DNA of 12,831 bases from Actinomycetes bacterium (GCA_023428185.1 JAEYYZ010000058.1:1-12831), one strand, 5' to 3'; shown: positions 1 through 7,203, numbered from the stretch's first letter. Notes: generated by a model from the letters alone, not told the origin. Program-made: numbers and translations.

Positions 1-155
1 AGAGCCTCCGTGGCGGCTGCAAACTCCGCGCCGGTATTCGGGTCGCCTTTCCCATCAATCATGAGGTAGTTCACCGCGGGAACGGTCACCTCCTCAAACA
101 CCCCGTGGCGGGCCTTGTACCAGGGCAAATCTTTCTTGAGGTCTAGCTTGTCCAT
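1..155 (-). CDS. GyrI-like small-molecule-binding domain protein, 3' end cut by window edge
   Basis: The first 51 codons of a gene that leaves the window on the left. The visible protein begins MDKLDLKKDLPWYKARHG, and continues with a VPAVNYLMIDGKGDPNTG segment near residues 26-43. From memory, this Y/F-LMIDG-x-GDPNT motif opens the stand-alone GyrI-like proteins (about 200 residues, COG4832 type), which bind small molecules in a SOUL/GyrI fold. The catalytic or binding pocket lies beyond the window. The ATG lies 11 bp after the stop of the MerR gene on the same strand and has no clear Shine-Dalgarno, so it is probably co-transcribed and translated by coupling. Its upstream neighbour carries a GyrI-like domain of its own, so the operon seems to encode two related ligand binders. 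The ligand is unknown. Confidence 0.8.
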   Translation of the reverse strand, partial: MDKLDLKKDLPWYKARHGVFEEVTVPAVNYLMIDGKGDPNTGAEFAAATEA

Positions 156-166
156 TGCGGTGCGAC

Positions 167-991
167 CTAGATCTCACGCTCTACGGGCAGTTGGAGCTCT
201 GTGACCCAATCGGGACCCGGCTCGTGGCCTTCGGCCTCGAGGTAGACCTCGCGCGAAGGGCCCGAAATGCGGTAGCCGTCCGCGAGCAACTGCTCGGTAA
301 GGGCCATCCAGGAATCGCCAATGCCGGTCATGTCGCCGCGGTGAATCAGTGTCGCAGCCATCGGCACAGCGGGGAGCTCCACAACGTCGTACCCTTGCCC
401 CGAAACGGGCGGATTCTCGGCGATATAGGAGACGCTGACCTTCAATTGCTCCGAGTCAGGCGCAGGCTCATACCAGAAGATTCCCGGCTCGATGCAGGGC
501 CGCTGTGAGGCGGCAAGGGCGGCGTCAAGTTGGCCAATCAACGGTCCCACGGTGGGGCCAACCAACTCTGGGCCCATTCCGGGCGCCAGACCGGAGACGG
601 CGTAGACGGTGACGGGTTCAAGCGGCTTGTACGTGACAGGCGTTGCCATAGCGGTTCCTTCCAAGTGGCGAAGACGTGCGGCGATGCGCTCAAGATGCGC
701 GGCATCGTCGCTCATGTGTTGTTCGATCTCCATCTGCCGTTGGTGAAGCACAGTCATGTACGCGCCCCGCTGGTCCGCCGCATTCAACACGGCACGGATC
801 GCCTCGAGCCCCACACCAAGGGACCGCAACTCCACCAAGCGCAACAGTTGCGTCAACTGCAGGTTGGAGTAGTAGCGGTACCCGCTGTGCGGATCCACAT
901 GTGCCGGCACCAAAAGGCCGATGCTGTCGTAATGGCGCAACATACGGACACTGAGCCGCCCAAAAGCCGCGAATTCGCCGATGCTGTACAT
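167..991 (-). CDS. MerR-family regulator with C-terminal GyrI-like effector domain (BltR/BmrR type)
   Basis: A one-component regulator: an N-terminal MerR winged helix binds DNA and a C-terminal GyrI-like domain binds a small, often cationic or lipophilic, ligand. From the start chosen here (MYSIGEFA), the winged helix covers about residues 1-70, with RMLRHYDSIGLL and the wing SGYRYYS. A dimerisation helix (about 75-112) leads to the effector domain (about 118-274). Length is normal for the BltR/BmrR group. An ATG at 1003 would add four residues (MSDV), but it overlaps the predicted -10 of the gene's own promoter. A start at ATG 991, or GTG 994 as a leaderless start, therefore fits better. 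The operator just upstream implies autoregulation. The following gene is a second GyrI-like protein, and no efflux pump is adjacent in view. Confidence 0.9.
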   Translation of the reverse strand: MYSIGEFAAFGRLSVRMLRHYDSIGLLVPAHVDPHSGYRYYSNLQLTQLLRLVELRSLGVGLEAIRAVLNAADQRGAYMTVLHQRQMEIEQHMSDDAAHLERIAARLRHLEGTAMATPVTYKPLEPVTVYAVSGLAPGMGPELVGPTVGPLIGQLDAALAASQRPCIEPGIFWYEPAPDSEQLKVSVSYIAENPPVSGQGYDVVELPAVPMAATLIHRGDMTGIGDSWMALTEQLLADGYRISGPSREVYLEAEGHEPGPDWVTELQLPVEREI

Positions 992-1001
992 CACATCACT
1001 C

Positions 1002-1032
1002 ATGTTGGAACCTCACACTGTGTGAGGGTCAA
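1002..1032 (-). promoter_or_regulatory. MerR-type promoter and operator of the MerR/GyrI operon
   Basis: On the minus strand, TTGACC (1032-1027) matches a -35 at five of six bases. CAACAT (1007-1002) sits where the -10 belongs, with a 19-bp spacer. The spacer holds a perfect inverted repeat, CCTCACAC-T-GTGTGAGG on the plus strand (1011-1027), 8-bp arms around one base. An over-long 19-bp spacer filled by a dyad is the hallmark of MerR-activated promoters, where the regulator untwists DNA to realign the two hexamers. The -10 itself is weak, which suits an activator-dependent promoter. The regulator's identity as the binder is inferred from position. Confidence 0.8.
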
Positions 1033-1040
1033 GCGGTGCG

Positions 1041-1053
1041 CCCACAATGTGGG
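1041..1053. promoter_or_regulatory. Second short dyad upstream of the MerR promoter
   Basis: CCCACA-A-TGTGGG is a perfect inverted repeat with 6-bp arms around one base. Its centre is 28 bp from the centre of the operator at 1011-1027, and its half-site resembles that operator's CC(T)CACA half. It could be an auxiliary site for the same MerR protein. A 13-bp palindrome can also arise by chance, so the call is tentative. Confidence 0.3.
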
Positions 1054-1111
1054 AATGCCTTCGCTAGTCACGCTTTCGATGCTAGACCTGCGGCCGCAGC
1101 GGGGGACCGGA

Positions 1112-1882
1112 CTAGTCCCAAGAACCGCGTTCTTGAAGCACTCGCTTGAGCACATCTGCGCGGTCAGACACGATCCCGTCTACGCCCATGTCGAGCAAGG
1201 TGTGCATCGCTGACGCGTCGTTCACAGTCCAGACGTGGACGAGTTTGCCTGCCGCGTGAGCCGCACGGATGTGCCGGGGCGTCAACACTTGGCGCCCGCG
1301 CACCCGCCAGGGGATTTGTAGCGCATCGACGTGCCGCAAGGGTCGGTCAAGGCGTCCACCCCAGGCGCCTCGAGAAAAGAAGCTAGCTGCCTCTCGAGTT
1401 CCGGCCGACGTGGCCACCGGTCTGGACAATTGGGTCACTGTGGCATGGCGGCGAGCCGTGGAAAAGGAAGTAATGCACACCCGGTGGTGGGATCGAGTGC
1501 GCTCCACGGCATCGGCCACGGGACGGATGCCAGACGCTCCCTTGACGTCAATATTGATACGGAGTTCGGGAAACGTGCCAAGGAGGTCTTCCAAGGACGG
1601 CACTGAGTGTTCTCCGCCAATGCGCGCTTGAGAGACCTCCCGCCATGGCAAGTTCTTGACGTCTCCACGCGCGTCCGTGGTGCGGTCGAGTGAGGCATCG
1701 TGGAGCGCCACGGCGATGCCGTCAGACGTACCGTGGGCATCCGTCTCTACGTAACGAAAGCCCAAACGGACGGCCGCTTCAAACGCAGCCATGGAGTTCT
1801 CGAATCCATCCAGCGAGAAACCGCGGTGCGCGAGGGCCGCAATGGAACCGGGCTCGCCGAAGTACGGATGCAGGCCACTCAT
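1112..1882 (-). CDS. Glycerophosphodiester phosphodiesterase (GDPD family)
   Basis: Hydrolyses glycerophosphodiesters to sn-glycerol 3-phosphate and an alcohol, with a divalent metal. The 256-aa protein is a complete single GDPD domain of usual cytosolic size without a signal peptide. The family signatures are present: AHRGF with catalytic His19, then FENS at 27-30, the metal ligands in VETD (Glu46, Asp48) and second catalytic His in LHD (His61). Further on are INIDVKG and the closing strand-helix HVWTVND...GVDGIVSDR typical of the TIM barrel. The ATG overlaps the stop of the upstream alpha/beta hydrolase (ATGA, 1879-1882), so the two are translationally coupled. Together they could strip acyl chains and then cleave the head group of phospholipids, which is inference. 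Specificity for the head group cannot be read. Confidence 0.92.
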   Translation of the reverse strand: MSGLHPYFGEPGSIAALAHRGFSLDGFENSMAAFEAAVRLGFRYVETDAHGTSDGIAVALHDASLDRTTDARGDVKNLPWREVSQARIGGEHSVPSLEDLLGTFPELRINIDVKGASGIRPVADAVERTRSHHRVCITSFSTARRHATVTQLSRPVATSAGTREAASFFSRGAWGGRLDRPLRHVDALQIPWRVRGRQVLTPRHIRAAHAAGKLVHVWTVNDASAMHTLLDMGVDGIVSDRADVLKRVLQERGSWD

Positions 1883-2817
1883 GCGAGCACCTTATCCACC
1901 CACGCCACCAATCCCTCGATGTATACCTTGCGCGGCCCTGGTGCGGAGAGTGACAACTCGTGGACCCCTCCTTCAATCACTAGCTCCGAAACGTCGTCGC
2001 CCAGGCGCGGCGCGAGCCTCGCGATCGCTTCCACATCCACCACGATGTCTTGGCTATCCAACCGGGGATTGTCGTGGCTTTCGGGACCAGTGCGCGCAGA
2101 GCGAGAGACGAGCACAGGAACCTTAATCCCGAGCCCGCGCGCTACCCGCCGTTGGGCTCGCTGAACCGCGAGGGCCCACGCGGCGCGCGCGGGCACTCCC
2201 TCCGTGCGCTTCCACTCAGTGTCGAAGTCCCACCTGCCTCCCGTTGCGGAGTGCAAATGGTGGGCATAGACCGAGGGCCGGCTCGATACCTGCATGAGTG
2301 GACGGGCGCGCCCCAACACAGGGAGCAGCACACGTCCGTAGTGCTTGATCCCACGTTCCCGCCGCCCAAACAACGGACTGTCGAGCATGAGTCCAGTCAA
2401 CGCAGGATGCGGGTCATCGGCCGCCCATATGCAGGCCGTGAGGCCACCGGTGGAGTGAGCGTGGATCAGCAACGGTAGACCGGGATGCAGCCCAGCCACC
2501 ACGGAAGCAGCTTCAGCGAGACCCTCTGCGGGTTGCGAAATATCCGACATGAAATGCGGGATGGGTTGGCGTGTCAGTGCACGACCAGCTCCGTTGAGGT
2601 CCATCGCGTAGAACGTGAGCCCGGCCGCTGCGAGGTCCTCGGCAAGGGCTGCCTGGAAGAAGTAGTCGTTATAGCCGTGCAGGTGGAGCACGATGCCGCG
2701 CGGTTGGGCGGGGGAGTGGTCGTGCCGCACCAGCACCCCGAGGTCCAGTTGGGCAGCCGAGAATCCGGCAAGGACATCGGGCTCCCACTGCGGCGCAATG
2801 TCCGGCTCGCTGTCCAT
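1879..2817 (-). CDS. Alpha/beta hydrolase, monoacylglycerol lipase/lysophospholipase-like (Hydrolase_4/S33 group)
   Basis: A serine hydrolase of 312 residues, probably acting on an acyl ester. The oxyanion-hole segment is LHLHGYND (residues 44-51), followed by YAMDLNGAGRA (70-80), the counterpart of the DLRGHGRS segment in monoacylglycerol lipases. The nucleophile elbow is HAHSTGG with Ser122; the usual GxSxG has Ala in place of the first Gly. The likely catalytic His is His286 in GGVHELSLS; the acidic residue is probably one of the Asp residues near SQDIVVDVE. No signal peptide is seen, so it is likely cytosolic. It starts the operon with the GDPD gene. A -10-like TATCAT lies exactly six bases before the ATG and no Shine-Dalgarno is present, which suggests a leaderless mRNA. 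Substrate is inferred only. Confidence 0.88.
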   Translation of the reverse strand: MDSEPDIAPQWEPDVLAGFSAAQLDLGVLVRHDHSPAQPRGIVLHLHGYNDYFFQAALAEDLAAAGLTFYAMDLNGAGRALTRQPIPHFMSDISQPAEGLAEAASVVAGLHPGLPLLIHAHSTGGLTACIWAADDPHPALTGLMLDSPLFGRRERGIKHYGRVLLPVLGRARPLMQVSSRPSVYAHHLHSATGGRWDFDTEWKRTEGVPARAAWALAVQRAQRRVARGLGIKVPVLVSRSARTGPESHDNPRLDSQDIVVDVEAIARLAPRLGDDVSELVIEGGVHELSLSAPGPRKVYIEGLVAWVDKVLA

Positions 2818-2823
2818 GTGGGG

Positions 2824-2829
2824 ATGATA
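2824..2829 (-). promoter_or_regulatory. -10 element of the hydrolase-GDPD operon (leaderless)
   Basis: TATCAT on the minus strand matches the TATAAT consensus at five of six positions and ends six bases before the ATG at 2817. Transcription would start at or next to the A of the start codon. No recognisable -35 lies 17-18 bp upstream. Confidence 0.55.
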
Positions 2830-2876
2830 TCCACGCCCACGCCGCGCAGGGCTACCGCAGACGCTGGCATCACGGG

Positions 2877-2882
2877 CATACT
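2877..2882 (+). promoter_or_regulatory. -10 element of the MFS transporter gene (leaderless)
   Basis: CATACT (four of six matches to TATAAT) ends six bases before the ATG at 2889, and no Shine-Dalgarno is present. It lies back to back with the hydrolase -10 inside a 71-bp divergent intergenic region, so the two promoters are about 50 bp apart and could share a regulator. No good -35 is visible. Confidence 0.45.
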
Positions 2883-2888
2883 CGGCTC

Positions 2889-4289
2889 ATGAGCAACGAA
2901 GCCCAGCCGGTCCTCCCGTCCATTGCCGATGCCCCGGGCTTTCCCGATGCCGACAAGACCTCGCGCAAGCGAGTGTGGGCCTGGGCTATCTGGGACTGGG
3001 CCACGCAGCCGTTCAACACGGTGATCCTCACCTTTGTGTTCACGGCGCTGTACTTGACGTCTGACGCTTTCATCGATCCGGACATTGCGGCGCTCGGCAA
3101 AGACGATGCGACCTACAAGGCGGCGATTGATTCGCTCTCGAGCAAACTCGGCCTGGCGCTGACTGTCGCGGGTGTGCTCATTGCGCTGGTTGCGCCCGTG
3201 CTGGGTCAACGCGCGGATTCCCGCGGGCGCCGCAAGGCGTGGCTTGGAGTGACTACCGCCCTGTTAGTGGCCTCCATGGCAGGGCTCTACTTTGTCCAGG
3301 CCGTCCCTAGCTACTTCGTGCTTGGAGCGGCGCTGATTGCGTTCGGCTCTGTAGTGGGTGAGATCGCAGGAGTGAACTACAACGCGATGATCGTGCAGGT
3401 ATCCACACCGCGGACCATGGGCAGGGTGTCGGGGCTCGGGTGGGGAATGGGGTACATGGGTGGAATCCTCACCTTGGTGATTGTGGTGGTCGCCCAGACC
3501 ATGGGCCTGTTCCCTGAAGCCCCTGGAATGGCGTACCGCTACATAGCTTTGGGTTGCGCGGTGTGGACGCTGCTCTTTGCGTGGCCACTCTTTGTGTGGG
3601 TCCCTGAAGCACCACCCTCGCAAAGGCCGCGAGTGGGTCTCCTCAAGGGCTATGCCATCTTGTGGGCAGACCTCAAGGCGCTGTGGAACACCGCCCGCTC
3701 CACCTTGTGGTTCCTGCTGGCATCGGCCGTGTATCGCGACGGGCTCGCCGGGATATTCACCTTTGGCGCGATCATCGCGGCAGTGTCGTTCGACTTCAGC
3801 TCAGAGATGGTTATCGCGTTCGGCATCGGCGCCAACCTCATTGCCGGAGTCTCCACCTTCATTGCTGGGCGCTTTGACGATTCCGTGGGACCCCGCAAGG
3901 TGATCCTCGTTGCTTTGGGCGTGATCATCGTGTCGGGCCTCACCATTGTGGCATTGCACGCCACAGGTCCGCTGGTGTTCTGGATTTGTGGACTTGCATT
4001 GAGTGCCATGGTGGGCCCCGCTCAAGCGGCGTCACGTTCCTTGCTCGCCCGGCTCAGCCCTGAAGGCCATGAAAGCGAAGTCTTTGGCCTCTATGCGACC
4101 ACCGGACGCGCTGCAAGCTTTCTCGCGCCCTTGGCGTGGTCCGCATCCATTGCTCTCTTTGGCGCCACCATTTGGGGCACGCTGGGCATCATTGGCGTGG
4201 TGGTCATCGGATTCGTCTTGCTGCTCTTGGTTCGCACGCCAGCGGACCACGGGAGCGCCAGCCAAGCGAGCGTCGTTCCACAGACGTAG
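2889..4289 (+). CDS. MFS transporter, UMF1/Atg22-like family
   Basis: A 466-aa integral membrane protein with about 12 hydrophobic helices. After a 25-residue polar N-terminus comes WAIWDWATQPFNTVILTFVF (about 31-51), which resembles the first helix of UMF1/Atg22-like transporters (usually YDWANS-x-F-x-TVI). A loop of about 35 residues follows before helix 2, and then the MFS motif A, GQRADSRGRRK (Gly106, Asp110, Gly113, Arg114-115). The halves are joined by a cytoplasmic loop near residues 235-270, and the last helix ends about residue 453. Yeast Atg22 exports amino acids from the vacuole, but bacterial members have no settled substrate and none can be assigned here. It is divergent from the hydrolase-GDPD operon and 36 bp upstream of osmC. 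Confidence 0.88.
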   Translation: MSNEAQPVLPSIADAPGFPDADKTSRKRVWAWAIWDWATQPFNTVILTFVFTALYLTSDAFIDPDIAALGKDDATYKAAIDSLSSKLGLALTVAGVLIALVAPVLGQRADSRGRRKAWLGVTTALLVASMAGLYFVQAVPSYFVLGAALIAFGSVVGEIAGVNYNAMIVQVSTPRTMGRVSGLGWGMGYMGGILTLVIVVVAQTMGLFPEAPGMAYRYIALGCAVWTLLFAWPLFVWVPEAPPSQRPRVGLLKGYAILWADLKALWNTARSTLWFLLASAVYRDGLAGIFTFGAIIAAVSFDFSSEMVIAFGIGANLIAGVSTFIAGRFDDSVGPRKVILVALGVIIVSGLTIVALHATGPLVFWICGLALSAMVGPAQAASRSLLARLSPEGHESEVFGLYATTGRAASFLAPLAWSASIALFGATIWGTLGIIGVVVIGFVLLLLVRTPADHGSASQASVVPQT

Positions 4290-4325
4290 CCTGAATCAAC
4301 ACCACCTACCACTCGGGAGTTCTCA

Positions 4326-4754
4326 ATGTCATTCACCAGCAAAGGTTCAGCAACGTGGAGCGGCTCGCTTGAAGGCGGTTCAGGGCAGACGACCCTCGCG
4401 TCGTCTGGGCTCGGAACTTTCGACATCGCGTGGAAATCGCGTGCTGAAGGGCAAGAAGGCTCAACCACGCCCGAGGAACTGTTGGGCGCGGCACACGCGG
4501 CCTGCTACGCCATGGCCATGTCACACACGCTCGGCGGCAAGGGCTACACAGCACAATCCATCGAGACCAGCTCGAGCGTGACCTTTGTAGCGGGGCAAGG
4601 CATTACGGGCATCGCGTTGTCCGTGGCGGCTTCGGCACCTGGAATCAGTGCCGAGGAGTTCGAGCAGATTGCCAACGAGGTGAAGACAAGTTGCCCCGTT
4701 TCTGCGGCGCTAGCAGCCGTGCCTATCACGTTGAGCGACGTCACCCTGAGGTGA
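4326..4754 (+). CDS. osmC: OsmC-family peroxiredoxin
   Basis: A 142-aa thiol peroxidase that reduces organic hydroperoxides. The two redox cysteines are in place: peroxidatic Cys60 in GAAHAACYAMAMS and resolving Cys123 in VKTSCPVSAAL. The segment TPEELLGAAHAAC (48-60) is close to that of classical OsmC rather than Ohr. The length is that of a single complete domain with no signal peptide, so it is cytosolic and works as an intertwined dimer. The ATG has a good ribosome binding site, GGGAG (4315-4319), six bases upstream. It follows the MFS gene by 36 bp, so read-through is possible. The leader shares a CACCTACYAC stretch with that of the 51-aa gene at 7204. Confidence 0.93.
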   Translation: MSFTSKGSATWSGSLEGGSGQTTLASSGLGTFDIAWKSRAEGQEGSTTPEELLGAAHAACYAMAMSHTLGGKGYTAQSIETSSSVTFVAGQGITGIALSVAASAPGISAEEFEQIANEVKTSCPVSAALAAVPITLSDVTLR

Positions 4755-4801
4755 TTCTCCACGACTGCGGCCCTTGCGGGCGGCTGCAACCGCGGCGCCG
4801 G

Positions 4802-4807
4802 TAGCCT
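4802..4807 (+). promoter_or_regulatory. -10 element of the EI24 gene (leaderless)
   Basis: TAGCCT fits the loose actinobacterial TANNNT form and ends six bases before the ATG at 4814. There is no Shine-Dalgarno before that ATG. Alone it would be weak; the same spacing at four other genes raises confidence. Confidence 0.45.
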
Positions 4808-4813
4808 CGGCAT

Positions 4814-5641
4814 ATGCGCGTCATCAGGGACTACTGCGAGGGAATTCGCCTGTACTGGACGGGCTTTCGCGCATGGAGCCGCGATCCGCAGTTGATGTTG
4901 CTGGGCCTGGTTCCGGGTCTCATCACATGGTCCCTCTTCATTGCCGTGTTTGCAGGGCTGTGGTTGTGGCTCGACGATGCTGCGCGTTGGTTTGCCTCGC
5001 TCTTCACCGAAGATAACTTCCTAGGTGGGCTCATTGCGGCGGCTCTAGCGTTCGCGGTGATCTCTGGCGTGTTGTTGCTGGTGGTGTATGCCTTTGTCTC
5101 CATCACCTCAGTAGTGGGCCAACCCTTCTTCGAGATGCTGTCGCACCATGTCGATGACCAGCTGGGCCCCGTCCCACAAGGCCCTGAATGGCCTTGGTGG
5201 CGCAATGCCGTGCGAGGAATTGGGGAGGGCTTGCGGCTCTTTGCACTCCAAGCGCCCATGTCGATAGGGATATTTCTCATTGGCCTGATTCCGGTGGTGG
5301 GAACTGTCCTCTCATGGACCCTCGGTCTGTTGGTGGGCGGCTGGTTTGTGGCATTGGAGTTCACATCCATTCCGTTTGAGCGCAGAGGCATGGTGCTGCG
5401 CCAACGGCGAAAGGCGTTAGGGGCTCGCCGCGCAGTGACGTTGGGCTTTGGTTCCATGGCGTTTGTGATGTCGATACTCCCGCCAATAGCGGTGGCCACC
5501 ATGCCTGCAGGCGTTGCAGCAGGCACCCTCTTGGCACGCCGGGCCCTCGAGCCTGATACCGCGTTGTCACGAGGCATAGCCCGAGGCAAGAAGGGTCCCG
5601 CAACCACATCCGCGGCAAGGCTAGAGCCACCCGCCCAGTAG
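4814..5641 (+). CDS. EI24/CysZ-like multipass membrane protein
   Basis: A 275-aa membrane protein that matches the EI24 domain family (Pfam EI24, which includes the sulfate transporter CysZ). It opens with a short amphipathic stretch (GIRLYWTGFRAWSRDPQLM, about 10-28) and a first helix at about 28-52. A paired hydrophobic segment follows at about 69-102, running into VGQPFFEMLSHHVDDQLG, a family-typical region after the second helix. More helices lie at about 143-185 and 210-237, where the GSMAFVMSILPPIAVATMPAGVAAGTLL segment resembles the C-terminal helix of the family. The last 35 residues are polar and basic. CysZ moves sulfate, but no cys genes are in view, so the substrate of this actinobacterial member is unknown. 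Confidence 0.82.
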   Translation: MRVIRDYCEGIRLYWTGFRAWSRDPQLMLLGLVPGLITWSLFIAVFAGLWLWLDDAARWFASLFTEDNFLGGLIAAALAFAVISGVLLLVVYAFVSITSVVGQPFFEMLSHHVDDQLGPVPQGPEWPWWRNAVRGIGEGLRLFALQAPMSIGIFLIGLIPVVGTVLSWTLGLLVGGWFVALEFTSIPFERRGMVLRQRRKALGARRAVTLGFGSMAFVMSILPPIAVATMPAGVAAGTLLARRALEPDTALSRGIARGKKGPATTSAARLEPPAQ

Positions 5642-5673
5642 TCCACGTGGCCATCGCATCCGATCACGTTGCC

Positions 5674-5679
5674 TAGGCT
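5674..5679 (+). promoter_or_regulatory. -10 element of the RNB ribonuclease gene (leaderless)
   Basis: TAGGCT fits TANNNT and ends six bases before the ATG at 5686. The upstream gene stops 44 bp earlier. No Shine-Dalgarno is present, and no convincing -35 lies 17-18 bp upstream. Confidence 0.45.
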
Positions 5680-5685
5680 GGGCTC

Positions 5686-7155
5686 ATGCCCGTACGCAAA
5701 CTCATAGCGCGCGCGCCCCTGGACGAATTGGTTCCAGTCTTCCAACGATTGCGTGACAAGGCGGGTATTCAACGCACCTATTCCCGCGCCGTGGAAGCGG
5801 AGACCACCCAGGCTCTGCGCATCGAGCACAACCAACCTGAGTACGAACACGACCACGTGCTCCAGGCTTTAGCAGGGGACAAGCGCGCGGACCTCACCCA
5901 CATTCCGTTCGTCACTCTCGATCCGCCCGGCGCCAAGGATCTAGACCAAGCCCTCTGGATTGAGAAGGACGGCCAAGGGTGGACGGTGCTGTACGCCATC
6001 GCGGACGTAGGGGCGCACGTCATTCCGGGTGGCGCTATCGACACGGACACGCGCACTCGGGGAGAGACCGTATATTGCCCCGACGTGCGCGTGGGGCTAC
6101 ACCCGCCTGCGATCTCCGAGGGCTTCGCTTCACTCTTACCTGGGCAACGCACCAAGGCGGCCGTGTGGCGGATGACTGTGGATGCGTCGGGACAACTCTC
6201 CCAAGCGTCTGTTGAGCGCGCATGGGTGATGTCCCGCCGTCAGTACTCGTATCAAGAACTGTCCACCCCTGGCAAGGATGAACGCCCGCTCGTGGATCTG
6301 CTTGCTGAATTCGGAACTGCGCGCAGGGCGTTCATGCGCGCGGCAGGCGCCGTTACTCTGCCCAAGCCCAGCCAAGAAGTGGTGGTGACCGCTCAAGGTT
6401 TGGCGCTCGAGTTCCGTGCCGCACGGGGCATCGAAGACGACAATGCCCAAGTCTCTTTGCTCACCGGGGTGGCGGCGGCGCAACTCATGTTGCAGGCCGG
6501 CGTGGGGATTTTGCGCACGATGCCAGCGGCTCAACCGGAAGCGCTCGAGCGTCTACGTAGGCAGGCACACGCTCTAGGCGTTGACTGGCGTGACGACGAG
6601 GCGTATGCCGATGTCCTTGATCGCTTAGATGCCGGTTCGCCCAAGGGTGCGGCATTCTTGGTCAACGCCGTCACGTTGTTCCGGGGAGCACGCTGGCAGC
6701 CATTCGACACCACCCGTACCGACGGAACGTTGCCCTTGCCAGAATCTCTAGTGCATGGCGCGCTGGCGACGCCATACGCCCATGTCACGGCTCCCTTGCG
6801 GCGGCTCGTTGACCGCTTTGGCACTGAGATCTGCTTGGCCGTGAGCGCGGGCCGCCCCATTCCCCTGTGGGTGATTGACGCACTTCCAGGGCTGGGCGAA
6901 GACATGGGCGGGGCGGTTCGTCGCAATTCTCAAGTGGACCGGGGCTGTGTTGACGCAGTGGAATCCGCTGTGCTGGCGCCCCACGTAGGAGAGGTGTTCG
7001 TGGGCATCGGCTTGGATTCCGACACCGTGCAACTCCACCATCCCGCAGTAGTGGCCCGATGCCAAGGTGAGGTGGTTCCCGGCCGTGAGCAACACGTGCG
7101 TTTGGATAGCGCGCAAATGGAACAAGGCCCGCGGTTCAGTGTGGTGGACAACTGA
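5686..7155 (+). CDS. RNB-domain ribonuclease (RNase II/R catalytic domain, minimal form)
   Basis: A probable 3'-5' hydrolytic exoribonuclease. The 489-aa protein has the two hallmark segments of the RNB domain: VTLDPPGAKDLDQAL (76-90) with the metal-binding acidic cluster, and HVTAPLRRLVDRFG near residue 367, the counterpart of the SPxRRYxDL arginine motif. It is much shorter than E. coli RNase II (about 644 aa): no cold-shock domains precede the RNB domain and the C-terminal 80-90 residues do not look like a full S1 domain. Of the four aspartates of RNase II (201, 207, 209, 210), three are kept (Asp79, Asp85, Asp87) and the last is Gln88. I believe this DLDQAL form is common in actinobacterial members, so it is not a sign of decay. 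Leaderless promoter upstream. Confidence 0.88.
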   Translation: MPVRKLIARAPLDELVPVFQRLRDKAGIQRTYSRAVEAETTQALRIEHNQPEYEHDHVLQALAGDKRADLTHIPFVTLDPPGAKDLDQALWIEKDGQGWTVLYAIADVGAHVIPGGAIDTDTRTRGETVYCPDVRVGLHPPAISEGFASLLPGQRTKAAVWRMTVDASGQLSQASVERAWVMSRRQYSYQELSTPGKDERPLVDLLAEFGTARRAFMRAAGAVTLPKPSQEVVVTAQGLALEFRAARGIEDDNAQVSLLTGVAAAQLMLQAGVGILRTMPAAQPEALERLRRQAHALGVDWRDDEAYADVLDRLDAGSPKGAAFLVNAVTLFRGARWQPFDTTRTDGTLPLPESLVHGALATPYAHVTAPLRRLVDRFGTEICLAVSAGRPIPLWVIDALPGLGEDMGGAVRRNSQVDRGCVDAVESAVLAPHVGEVFVGIGLDSDTVQLHHPAVVARCQGEVVPGREQHVRLDSAQMEQGPRFSVVDN

Positions 7156-7203
7156 CGCCTTGCGGCGTACGGTCGAAGTACACCTACTACCTCAGGAGCA
7201 GCC

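Noticed and set aside
1088..1118. Palindromes CTGCGGCCGCAG (1088-1099) and GGACTAGTCC (1109-1118) at the GDPD stop, considered as a terminator
   Set aside because: Neither can form a proper looped hairpin; the best alternative, GGGAC/GTCCC, has only five pairs and no T run.
5643..5650. CCACGTGG palindrome between the EI24 and RNB genes
   Set aside because: Only 8 bp, with no second copy or known actinobacterial regulator to support it.
4831..5856. A 341-codon antisense frame across the EI24 gene and the start of the RNB gene
   Set aside because: It covers two genes with recognisable products and has no ribosome site or family features; it is a codon-bias shadow.
7155..7168. Small hairpin ACGCC-TTGC-GGCGT at the RNB stop, and a similar GCCC-TTGC-GGGC at 4770-4781 after osmC
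   Set aside because: Stems of four or five pairs are common by chance in this GC content and no T run follows; not called as terminators.
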